Source of the DNA: a virus | Length of the DNA: 34,968 nt | Virus record (IMG/VR): IMGVR_UViG_3300027963_000017 | Span: 1-34,968 of that record | Reading direction: 5' to 3' (one strand) | In this document: positions 7,008-14,049 of the stretch, piece after piece | Position numbering within the stretch: the stretch's first letter is position 1 | Layout: every line of letters begins with the position of its first letter | Position numbers and translations under genes: made by a program | The notes under the pieces: generated by a model | The model's input: only the letters and a program-made list of their open reading frames with translations | Told to the model about the DNA's origin: nothing | Database searches by the model: none

Positions 7008-7049
7008 ATGGCACGCATGAAACGTAAAGGCCGTAAAGGTCGCAAGTAA
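7008..7049 (+). CDS. 13-residue basic micropeptide 2
   Basis: ATG at 7008, TAA at 7047-7049. The peptide is MARMKRKGRKGRK, with nine Lys/Arg in 13 residues. TTGGAGAACACC supplies a ribosome site. It has the same length as the ORF at 6899 and a similar core, though the nucleotide sequences have diverged. Two such ORFs, each with a good ribosome site, in an otherwise gene-free 265-base gap argue for translation. Role unknown; nucleic-acid binding is inference. Confidence 0.45.
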   Translation: MARMKRKGRKGRK

Positions 7050-7054
7050 TTAGT

Positions 7055-7095
7055 CCCTTGTGGATTATCCCAAGGGGGAGGGGAAATACTCCCCC
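7055..7095 (+). promoter_or_regulatory. Two mutually exclusive hairpins
   Basis: CCCTTG (7055-7060) can pair with CAAGGG (7071-7076). Alternatively GGGGGAG (7074-7080) pairs with CTCCCCC (7089-7095). The two share bases 7074-7076, so only one can form, as in attenuators. No T-run follows the second hairpin, so it is not a standard terminator. It lies between the micropeptides and the promoter at 7098. Confidence 0.45.
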
Positions 7096-7097
7096 AC

Positions 7098-7125
7098 TTG
7101 ACATTTGCTGATAGTCTGGTCTAAT
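7098..7125 (+). promoter_or_regulatory. Strong sigma-70 promoter before the scaffold and coat genes
   Basis: TTGACA (7098-7103, perfect), a 16-base spacer, then TCTAAT (7120-7125, 5/6). Transcription would start near 7132, about 23 bases before the ATG at 7155. An internal promoter here would raise expression of scaffold and coat protein over the packaging genes upstream, as expected for virion structural genes. Confidence 0.7.
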
Positions 7126-7154
7126 CGCGTCTAGTTTGACGATAGAGGTTATTT

Positions 7155-7655
7155 ATGAGCGTACCACCCGATAAGTTAATGGAAATGATTGGTAAGAAGC
7201 AAGGCAATCCTACCGAAACTTCTCCTGAAGCAAGCACCGCGATGTCTGACCCGACAACGGCTCCTATGTCTGCGCCAATGTCTACGCCAGAACCAAAGAT
7301 GGGGAATCGTGAAGGCGCAATGGTAAACATATCAATGGCGATGGATTTGATTGAACAAGCCTTGCCAAGTCTAGGTAGCGAATCTGTTGAAGGTCAAAAA
7401 GCGTTAGCGGCTATTCGTTCGCTGACAGGATTGATTGGCCCTCGCAAGCAAAAAACAAATGAACTCCAGCAATCTGAAATTATTCAGATGCTACAGAACT
7501 TGCCACAAGCCGGTGGAGGAACGCCTGAAGGCCGTGCAATGTCGCAAGCTCCGATGGTCCCGAACCTCCCGCCTATGCCCGGTGCAGAATCTTCTCCGAT
7601 GAGTATGCCCGGTGCCGGTGGTGGCGGTGCTTCACCTCAACCCACTCCTATGTAA
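7155..7655 (+). CDS. Probable head assembly protein (Pro/Met/Gly-rich)
   Basis: 166 residues. The N- and C-terminal thirds are low-complexity (PTTAPMSAPMSTPEPKMG; a C-terminal Pro/Gly/Met tail). The middle is helical (MAMDLIEQALPSL, QKALAAIRSLTGLIG). Position between portal and coat, and this disordered-helical-disordered build, suggest a scaffold or head-assembly role. It is the first gene after the strong promoter at 7098-7125, with GAGG before the ATG. Confidence 0.6.
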   Translation: MSVPPDKLMEMIGKKQGNPTETSPEASTAMSDPTTAPMSAPMSTPEPKMGNREGAMVNISMAMDLIEQALPSLGSESVEGQKALAAIRSLTGLIGPRKQKTNELQQSEIIQMLQNLPQAGGGTPEGRAMSQAPMVPNLPPMPGAESSPMSMPGAGGGGASPQPTPM

Positions 7656-7664
7656 GGAATAATC

Positions 7665-7850
7665 ATGGACCTGTTTAAACCAAGAGGTGCTAACAGCCCT
7701 CGCCGTCCTACCGACAACAACCAGCAGAACGGTGTTGTAACGAACCCTCCCCGCTATGAGCCATTTGGCGGTTTGTCTGCTTCCGGCAAAATTGGAAGTA
7801 AAAACAAAATGGGTGTTCAAAAGCCCGGTGACGGCAAAAAAGTAATTTAA
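7665..7850 (+). CDS. Small Pro/Gly-rich head-region protein
   Basis: 61 residues starting MDLFKPRGANSPRRP and ending GVQKPGDGKKVI. It is polar and probably disordered, with basic ends. The ATG follows AAGGAATAATC. It lies in the head gene cluster between two assembly-type genes with short gaps. Probably a minor head or assembly protein; family not recognised. Confidence 0.6.
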   Translation: MDLFKPRGANSPRRPTDNNQQNGVVTNPPRYEPFGGLSASGKIGSKNKMGVQKPGDGKKVI

Positions 7851-7868
7851 TTAAGTTAGGGGATAAAA

Positions 7869-8399
7869 ATGAGTCTTGAAGATATGTCTTTTGAGCAGCG
7901 CGACCAACTAGCGTTGTTAATGCGTGAACTTTCCGATAATCCAGCAACAAGAAAAGATGTTCTGCGTTTAACTAAGCAACTTAAACCAGACCTTATTATT
8001 CCTGAGTTGGAAATTGAAAACACAACTAAAACGTATGTTGATAAGCTAGAAAAACAGCTTATGGCAAGAGATGCAAAAGACAGAGAGCAAGACGCATTAC
8101 GTGACCTTGAGTCTCGTCGCAGCAGACTAATGAAAAAAGGTCTAGTTGAGCGAGAAGAAGATATTCATGAAGTAGAAAAAGTAATGCTGGAAAAAGGCAT
8201 TACTAATCACGAAGCGGCAGCTGAATACTGGAATTGGATGAAACAATCTGCAACTCCAACGCCAACAGGTTACAACCCTTCAGCCGTTAGCAAGTTCGAC
8301 TTAGGTAAATACTATAAGAACCCGCAAGCCGCAGCAAGAGATGAAGCATCAAAAGCACTCCAAGAGTTACGTCAAAACAGACGTCCTATTGGATTTTAA
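7869..8399 (+). CDS. Probable scaffolding protein
   Basis: 176 residues, highly charged and helical, with a long coiled-coil-like centre (about 55-105, KTYVDKLEKQLMARDAKDRE onward) and a basic C-terminus (LQELRQNRRPIGF). A charged helical protein directly before the coat gene, with a basic C-terminal end that could bind coat, fits a scaffolding protein. The ribosome site is TTAGGGGATAAAA. The role is assigned by position and build, not by a recognised signature. Confidence 0.65.
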   Translation: MSLEDMSFEQRDQLALLMRELSDNPATRKDVLRLTKQLKPDLIIPELEIENTTKTYVDKLEKQLMARDAKDREQDALRDLESRRSRLMKKGLVEREEDIHEVEKVMLEKGITNHEAAAEYWNWMKQSATPTPTGYNPSAVSKFDLGKYYKNPQAAARDEASKALQELRQNRRPIGF

Positions 8400-8432
8400 T
8401 TAATTAGGGGATAAAGTTTTTAGGAGATAACC

Positions 8433-9434
8433 ATGCCTATTGGTGGCGGTATCGTTCCAGCGACGGGTAGTACGCAATTTACCGAGTTGACATACGTCAC
8501 GCGGCGTGCGTTTATTCCAAAGCTAGTTGTTCAATTATATAACTCAACTCCGCTAATGGCGGCTTTGATTGCTAACTCGCAACAAGCCTCCGGTGGTGTT
8601 TCTTCAATAACCGTTCCCGTTCAGGGCGCACAGTTTGTAAACGCGCAATGGTCTGATTACTCTGGTTCGTTTAACCAGCCATCAGTCCAGCAAGGTGCTT
8701 ACAATGCTGAGTTTGACCTGAAGCTGATGATTGCTCCAGTACCGTTTCTCGGTATGGAAGGTGCAGTTCAGCAAGACGCTGCAATCATTCCTCTGATTGA
8801 AGCCCGTATGAACGATGCGACGAACGTGATGATGGATGCAATGGCAACAGCCTTGTACACCAACAGCACGAACACGCAGCAGTTCACAGGTTTGCCAGCA
8901 GCCGTTTCTGCTTCTGGTACCTACGGCAACATCAGTCGTTCGGCATATAGCTGGTGGCAGTCAAAGGCTTACTCAGCCGGTAGCGTGAACCCAACTCGTC
9001 AAAACATCCTGCAATACATTTCTGGTACTGTTAAAAACGGTGCTGAAGTGCCTTCGTTTGGTGTTTGCGGTTTTGGTACATGGACTCTGTTGGCACAAGA
9101 CTTTGTTGGTCAAGAGCAATACGTCATCACTCCGGGTTCCGGCTTTGACGGCGATTCTAATGGCCCACAAGCTGCGTTCCGCGCTTTGATGGTTGCTGGT
9201 GTACCTATTTATCCTGACCCCTACTGTCCAGAAGGTACGGTTTACTTCCTGAACACAAACTACCTCTCGCTCTATATCCATGAGCAAGGCTCGTTCGTGT
9301 TTACTGGTTTTGAATCGACCCTGCCAAACTGGCAGATTGGTTATGTTGGTGCTGTCTTGATGATTGCTGAGTTGGTTTCAACTAAGCCTAAGTCAATGTC
9401 AGTTGTGTCAGGTTACAACTCTCTAAGCATCTAA
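8433..9434 (+). CDS. Major capsid protein
   Basis: 333 residues, the usual size of an HK97-fold coat protein. It begins MPIGGGIVPATGSTQFTELT, has a helical stretch around N-D-A-T-N-V-M-M-D-A-M-A-T-A-L, and ends in beta-rich segments (FVFTGFESTLPNWQIGYVGA). Two ribosome-site-like sequences precede the ATG (AGGGGATAA and AGGAGATAACC), which suggests high expression. Position after the scaffold and before small beta-rich proteins supports the call. I see no inserted domain. Confidence 0.85.
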   Translation: MPIGGGIVPATGSTQFTELTYVTRRAFIPKLVVQLYNSTPLMAALIANSQQASGGVSSITVPVQGAQFVNAQWSDYSGSFNQPSVQQGAYNAEFDLKLMIAPVPFLGMEGAVQQDAAIIPLIEARMNDATNVMMDAMATALYTNSTNTQQFTGLPAAVSASGTYGNISRSAYSWWQSKAYSAGSVNPTRQNILQYISGTVKNGAEVPSFGVCGFGTWTLLAQDFVGQEQYVITPGSGFDGDSNGPQAAFRALMVAGVPIYPDPYCPEGTVYFLNTNYLSLYIHEQGSFVFTGFESTLPNWQIGYVGAVLMIAELVSTKPKSMSVVSGYNSLSI

Positions 9435-9444
9435 GGAGCTAACC

Positions 9445-9771
9445 ATGTCACTAAGTACCAATAAAATTATCCTTGCTGGCGCACAGACCAACACAGCTGG
9501 TGCCTATTTTTTAACCACTACAGTTACCTCGACTAGCACAGGTAACGGTACGGTTATTCCAGCTGGTGTTTATCTGATGTTTCCTCAAGCAAATACGTCG
9601 GTAATTGCTTACAACGGTTCGTCAAACGCAACATTGATTGCTGCTAATACTGGTGGCGTCATCATTTCTGATGGCGTCAACGTATATGCTAAATCAACGG
9701 CTTCTGCTGATACAGTAACTCTGTTGGCTACCAATGGTGGTCAGAACGTCAGCAGCACTTTTGCATCGTAA
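9445..9771 (+). CDS. Beta-rich capsid-associated protein
   Basis: 108 residues, Thr/Ser/Asn/Val-rich with no charge clusters (TNTAGAYFLTTTVTSTSTGN). It looks like an all-beta domain. AAGGAGCTAACC precedes the ATG, ten bases after the coat stop. Coat-linked small beta proteins of this kind are often capsid decoration or head-fibre proteins; this is inferred from position and composition. Confidence 0.65.
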   Translation: MSLSTNKIILAGAQTNTAGAYFLTTTVTSTSTGNGTVIPAGVYLMFPQANTSVIAYNGSSNATLIAANTGGVIISDGVNVYAKSTASADTVTLLATNGGQNVSSTFAS

Positions 9772-9780
9772 GGGGGCATC

Positions 9781-10233
9781 ATGGCTAATGCTGACTCAGT
9801 TGGAAATTTTTACCTTGATAGCTTCAGCAACGGTCGCCTTGGTGTTGTTCGCAGTACGACGCTAAACACAGCTGGTAACGCAGTAATCACTATTCCAATT
9901 TTGAGTGGTGGCCTGACTAACGGCGGTGGTGTAGCTAATTCCGGTGGCATTATTGTTCGTAGAGTTACGATTCAAAATAACACCGGTAACGTGTCTAACG
10001 CGAACGTAAGCATTTCTACAACAGCGGATGGAGCAAACTTAGTTACGGCTAATACCGTATTAACTGCTATGACAGCTGTTGGACGTTATGTAGACATCAA
10101 TGCAGCTGCGCCATTCACAAGTAACATTGTGTCTGGAAGCGTAACCCAATGCTTATACGTAAACATTAACGCAATTGCTAACAATGCAAACACCGTTGAT
10201 ATTTGCGTGTATGGCGACGTAGAGGCATTTTAA
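9781..10233 (+). CDS. Beta-rich structural protein 2
   Basis: 150 residues, again Thr/Asn/Val-rich with predicted strands (NAVITIPILSGG, GGIIVRRVTIQNNTGN). It follows the previous gene after nine bases, with AAGGGGGCATC as ribosome site. The two proteins may be decoration or head-vertex proteins made at the same level as the coat. I do not recognise a family. Confidence 0.65.
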   Translation: MANADSVGNFYLDSFSNGRLGVVRSTTLNTAGNAVITIPILSGGLTNGGGVANSGGIIVRRVTIQNNTGNVSNANVSISTTADGANLVTANTVLTAMTAVGRYVDINAAAPFTSNIVSGSVTQCLYVNINAIANNANTVDICVYGDVEAF

Positions 10234-10235
10234 TT

Positions 10236-10568
10236 ATGCAAACCGTTTATGTGACAAACAAATGGGATAAACCCATAACCTTTAGCTACAATTACATACC
10301 TTACACATTTCCGGTGGGTGAGAGTATAGAAGCTCCGCTGGAGGCTGTTTGTCACATATTCGGGCATAACGACCCTGATAAAGAACCGTATATGGCGCGG
10401 TTGGCTATGATTCAGACTAGGGCAGATATTCCCGCAGGATTAAAAATCCTTGAGAAAATTCTGATTACAGACCAGCCGCCAAAGAAAGTCCACTCGTTAT
10501 CCCCGGTGGTTGAAAGAGTACCCCTTCCTCCGAAAGAGGTTGGGGGAAAAGTCAATGCAGTAGCTTAA
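10236..10568 (+). CDS. Small structural-region protein
   Basis: 110 residues from the ATG at 10236; an in-frame ATG at 10203 lies inside the previous gene and is less likely. It begins MQTVYVTNKWDKPITFSYN, has a compact beta-type first half (FPVGESIEAPLEAVCHIFGH) and a Pro/Lys-rich C-terminus. Such proteins occur next to the head-tail connector in related genomes; no role is known to me. Confidence 0.65.
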   Translation: MQTVYVTNKWDKPITFSYNYIPYTFPVGESIEAPLEAVCHIFGHNDPDKEPYMARLAMIQTRADIPAGLKILEKILITDQPPKKVHSLSPVVERVPLPPKEVGGKVNAVA

Positions 10569-10580
10569 AATGGACCGTAA

Positions 10581-11426
10581 ATGTCGCAGACCCTGCAAAG
10601 CTACATTACTTCTGTTAGATACTTGTTGCACGATGCAAACGCAAACTTTTACACCAACAGTCAGCTAACTGACTACATCAATGGTGCTAGAGCGCGAGTT
10701 GTTCGTGATACAGGGTGTCTCCGCACGGTCCAAACAAGTCAAACGCCTTGCACCCCGGTGGCTGGCGGCAACACCCCTGTTATCTGGTCATCCGGCTTAT
10801 CTGTAAATGCGGGTGATTACGTATTTTCCAATATCTATATTTATGCAGTAACGGCTAGTGGCGTTTTGGGCGACGCTCCTTTGTATCCGTCTGCTACTTA
10901 CATTTATCCACCGTCTACACCGTTTACTAGTGGCACGGCTACGATTCAGTATGCCGGACCTTCAGAAGTAATCAACTATTCTTGTTTGCCGTCTGGAACT
11001 CAAACGCTAGACGTCATCAACATTAACCTTTATTGGGGAAATTCCAGAATACCGTTGCGGTATATGGCTTGGACAGACTTTAACGCACAGTTGCGTTATT
11101 GGCAGAACCGCATCGGAACGCCGGTTGCCTATAGCATTTATGGGCAATCTCAAATCTATATTGGACCAGTTCCTGACATAGCTTACGTAATTGACTTAGA
11201 TACGGTTCTCCTGCCGACAGACTTAGTGAATCTGTCTGATACGGATTCGATTAACGAACCGTATACCAGCACAGTCAAGTTTTATGCTGCTTATCTTGCT
11301 AAATATTATGAACAGTCGTTTGGTGAGGCTGAGATTTATTTAGGGCAGTACAAACAACAAATTCAAGCGGTTCAGGCGTCCATCTACACTAGGAGACTGC
11401 CTGACCCATATTCCAGAGCATACTAG
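10581..11426 (+). CDS. Head-tail connector (adaptor) protein
   Basis: 281 residues. The N-terminal helical part (LQSYITSVRYLLHDANANFY, LTDYINGARARVVRDTGCLR) is typical of podovirus connector or adaptor proteins that bind under the portal (P22 gp4 or tail-tubular-A class). The middle is an inserted beta region, and the C-terminus returns to helices (FYAAYLAKYYEQSFGEAEIY). It is followed after three bases by the large tail protein. Confidence 0.7.
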   Translation: MSQTLQSYITSVRYLLHDANANFYTNSQLTDYINGARARVVRDTGCLRTVQTSQTPCTPVAGGNTPVIWSSGLSVNAGDYVFSNIYIYAVTASGVLGDAPLYPSATYIYPPSTPFTSGTATIQYAGPSEVINYSCLPSGTQTLDVININLYWGNSRIPLRYMAWTDFNAQLRYWQNRIGTPVAYSIYGQSQIYIGPVPDIAYVIDLDTVLLPTDLVNLSDTDSINEPYTSTVKFYAAYLAKYYEQSFGEAEIYLGQYKQQIQAVQASIYTRRLPDPYSRAY

Positions 11427-11429
11427 GTC

Positions 11430-13412
11430 ATGGCATCCGCAGAACAAAAAAAGTCATACGATGTTGTCAAAAACTTTCGTGGCGTAAACACGAAAGCTAA
11501 CCGCACGGCTATTGCAGACGATGAATTCTTTTGGCTTGAAAACGCCATGCCTGTCGGTTATGGCAACTTAAAGATTACTCCTACGTATGATGCTGTTGGT
11601 AGCGTTACGTTTGCCAATACCGTTGTAAATTTCTTCTCTGCAAATATTGGTGTTACGGATTATTTAATAGCTTTCCAAAGTGATGGAAGCTGCGAATTCG
11701 TCAATCTTGATACTAACGTTAAAGGCACATTAGCTACGGCTGGTACGTTTTCTAATGGCGGTATAAACATTAGCCAATGGAAAAATGACAGGCTATTAAT
11801 TATTGACCCTGTTAAGGGTTACTTTACGTGGAACGCTGTTGATTTAATTTCAATTGGCTCCGTAAGTTCTGTAGGTATTGTGAACAAAGGTTCTGGTTAT
11901 ACATCGGCACCTTCTGTTGTTATATCGGCTCCCAACCAAACAAACGGAATACAAGCGACAGCCGTAGCTACTGTTACGTCTAACGCCGTATCGTCAATCA
12001 CGCTGACCGAAGCTGGAACAGGTTATACGTCTTCTCCAACCATTACTTTAAATGGTGGTGGTGGTGCCAATGCCAATGTTATTGCTGCGGTCACTACGTT
12101 TGCTCAAAACACCGTATCTGTTTTGGTCACAAATGGTGGAACGGGTTATACAAACTCAGCCAACATCTCTTTGACGATTACTGGTGGCGGTGGTGCTAAC
12201 GCAACGGGTGTTCCCATTATTAGCGGGAACATTGTTAGCCAAGTCATTATGACTAACAACGGAACCGGATACACAAATCAAGCAAACATATCTGTATCCA
12301 TTACAGGTGGTGGCGGCTCCAACGCTACAGCTACAGCCATTATTAATACAGGAACCAACTCAGGTATTCAGTCATTTTCTGGACGGGTTTGGATTTCAAA
12401 TGGAAGAACTGTTTTTTATTCTGCTGCCGGTTCATATAGTGACTTTGTTTCCGTGTCTGCCGGAACAATAGTTCTTACTGACGCCACATTGCATGGAAAC
12501 ATTATTCAGCTATTGTCAGCCAATAACTTCTTATACATTTTTGGTGATGACAGTATTAACGTGTTTTCTGATGTTCGAGTAACAGCAATAGGAACAACGT
12601 TATTTACTAACACTAACGTCAGCGCGTCGGTCGGCACAAAATTGGCTTATGCCATTTTCCCGTACTTCCGTTCCGTGCTGTTTATGAATGATTATGGTGT
12701 CTATGCGCTTGTTGGCTCTACAACGTCAAAGATTTCTGACCCTTTAGACGGCTTATTTACCAATATTGATTTTACTAATGGTGTTGTTAATGGCGGTCAG
12801 GTACTTTTAAACAACATCTTGTGTGCTGCGTTTAATTTTAGGTACACGGGCGGCTTGGGAACATCTGGTGACAACAGATACATTCAAGGTGTATTTTTTG
12901 AGAAAAAATGGTTCTTTACAAGTGCTGGCAACAATCTAAAGTATGTAACATCAGTTCCTGTCGGTGGAAGGATTACTCTGTACGGAACCGATGGGAATTC
13001 GTGCGTCAAAATGTACTCGAACACAACAGCATCAGTAAGCAGTTATGTTCAAACTGCTTTGAATCCAATGAAAGACCCCATACGTACCAAGCAAGCGTTG
13101 AAGATTGGTATTGAAGCGACATTGCAAAATGCGTCAACAATTAACGCAACGATAGACTCTGAAACTGGTTCCAGTCCATCCATTCTTCTTGGACAGGTTG
13201 TTACTTGGATTAACAATTTTTCTGCTGTTGTTTCTTGGGTAAATAATAGTAGCGTAGCTATAGATTGGTCTGCTGGAACTTCTGGATACACGTTGTATAA
13301 ATCTGACGCAAAACAATACGGAAAATATTTAGGAATGACCGTTACATCAAACAATGCAGGAATTGTTTACAGCGGTTTTGAATACGAACATGAATTGAGA
13401 GTGAGGTTCTAA
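11430..13412 (+). CDS. Large tail protein with inserted glycine-rich repeats
   Basis: 660 residues. The N-terminus (KNFRGVNTKANRTAIADDEF, then FWLENAMPVGYGNLKITP) is typical of the podovirus tail-nozzle or stabilisation class (P22 gp10 and T7 gp12-like). Between about residues 150 and 310 four tandem units are inserted, each starting G-x-G-Y-T and ending G-G-G-G-x-N-A. The remaining C-terminal part (YGVYALVGSTTSKISDPLDG and others) continues the beta-propeller-like fold. The repeats probably form an extra surface arm. The start is three bases after the connector stop. Confidence 0.7.
   Translation: MASAEQKKSYDVVKNFRGVNTKANRTAIADDEFFWLENAMPVGYGNLKITPTYDAVGSVTFANTVVNFFSANIGVTDYLIAFQSDGSCEFVNLDTNVKGTLATAGTFSNGGINISQWKNDRLLIIDPVKGYFTWNAVDLISIGSVSSVGIVNKGSGYTSAPSVVISAPNQTNGIQATAVATVTSNAVSSITLTEAGTGYTSSPTITLNGGGGANANVIAAVTTFAQNTVSVLVTNGGTGYTNSANISLTITGGGGANATGVPIISGNIVSQVIMTNNGTGYTNQANISVSITGGGGSNATATAIINTGTNSGIQSFSGRVWISNGRTVFYSAAGSYSDFVSVSAGTIVLTDATLHGNIIQLLSANNFLYIFGDDSINVFSDVRVTAIGTTLFTNTNVSASVGTKLAYAIFPYFRSVLFMNDYGVYALVGSTTSKISDPLDGLFTNIDFTNGVVNGGQVLLNNILCAAFNFRYTGGLGTSGDNRYIQGVFFEKKWFFTSAGNNLKYVTSVPVGGRITLYGTDGNSCVKMYSNTTASVSSYVQTALNPMKDPIRTKQALKIGIEATLQNASTINATIDSETGSSPSILLGQVVTWINNFSAVVSWVNNSSVAIDWSAGTSGYTLYKSDAKQYGKYLGMTVTSNNAGIVYSGFEYEHELRVRF
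11889..12360 (+). repeat. Four in-frame tail protein repeats of about 41 residues
   Basis: Units begin at 11889, 12015, 12138 and 12261 (periods 126, 123 and 123 bases). Each encodes G-S/T-G-Y-T, an eight-to-ten residue strand and a G-G-G-G-A/S-N-A turn; the first has lost the glycine run. All keep the frame, so they are a protein-level repeat. Related G-T-G-Y-T repeats occur in many phage and bacterial surface proteins. Confidence 0.8.
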
Positions 13413-13413
13413 T

Positions 13414-13875
13414 ATGGCTGTTCCATATACATTTGCTACGGCAACTAGTGCAATTCCGCTGTCTCAATTAGACAGTAACTTTGCTACCACTATAACGCTT
13501 GGTAACACAGCTATTCAGCTTGGAAATACTGTTACTACGTTAAATACAATGAGGATAAATCCTCGCGTATCCACTACAACGTCTACGGCAACATTAGCTC
13601 CGGACATATCTGTTGCTGACCAATATAACTTGACTGCTCAAGCGGTTGGTTTAACTGTTTCTGCTCCTGCTGGAACGCCCCTAGATGGAAATAAATTGAT
13701 TATCCGTATATTAGATAACGGAATATCACAGACGATAAGTTGGAACGCAACGTATACAGTCATTGGAACAGTATTACCAACAGCAACAACTATAAATAAG
13801 ATGGTTTACGTTGGTTGTATTTACAACGCAACAAACACTCGTTGGGATGTGGTTGCTGTAACAACACAATTGTAA
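13414..13875 (+). CDS. Tail fibre-type protein
   Basis: 153 residues. It begins MAVPYTFATATSAIPLSQLD and carries the trimeric-fibre-like register LGNTAIQLGNTVTTLN near residues 28-45, followed by a beta domain. GTGAGG lies before the ATG, one base after the previous stop. Proteins with this N-terminus are, from memory, recurrent tail-fibre or tail-associated proteins in aquatic phages. It probably forms a short fibre or attaches the longer fibre that follows. Confidence 0.65.
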   Translation: MAVPYTFATATSAIPLSQLDSNFATTITLGNTAIQLGNTVTTLNTMRINPRVSTTTSTATLAPDISVADQYNLTAQAVGLTVSAPAGTPLDGNKLIIRILDNGISQTISWNATYTVIGTVLPTATTINKMVYVGCIYNATNTRWDVVAVTTQL

Positions 13876-13885
13876 TGAGGATAGT

Positions 13886-14047
13886 ATGAAAATAGATTTT
13901 ACTTTTGATACTTCATACGGAACGTTTTGCGATGCAATTGTTTTGCCGGACGACCACACTTTAACTGACGATGAAATTGAAGCAATGAAACAGCAACGTT
14001 TAAATAATTGGATTGCTGTTGTTACTGCTCCAAGTGTAGAGGAATAA
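13886..14047 (+). CDS. Small acidic protein between fibre genes
   Basis: 53 residues starting MKIDFTFDTSYGTFCDAIVL and ending VTAPSVEE. It has a helical, acidic middle (LTDDEIEAMKQQRLNNW). TGAGGATAGT supplies the ribosome site and the next gene starts two bases after its stop. The tight packing supports it. It may be a fibre-assembly chaperone or a small tail protein; that is inference. Confidence 0.65.
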   Translation: MKIDFTFDTSYGTFCDAIVLPDDHTLTDDEIEAMKQQRLNNWIAVVTAPSVEE

Positions 14048-14049
14048 CT

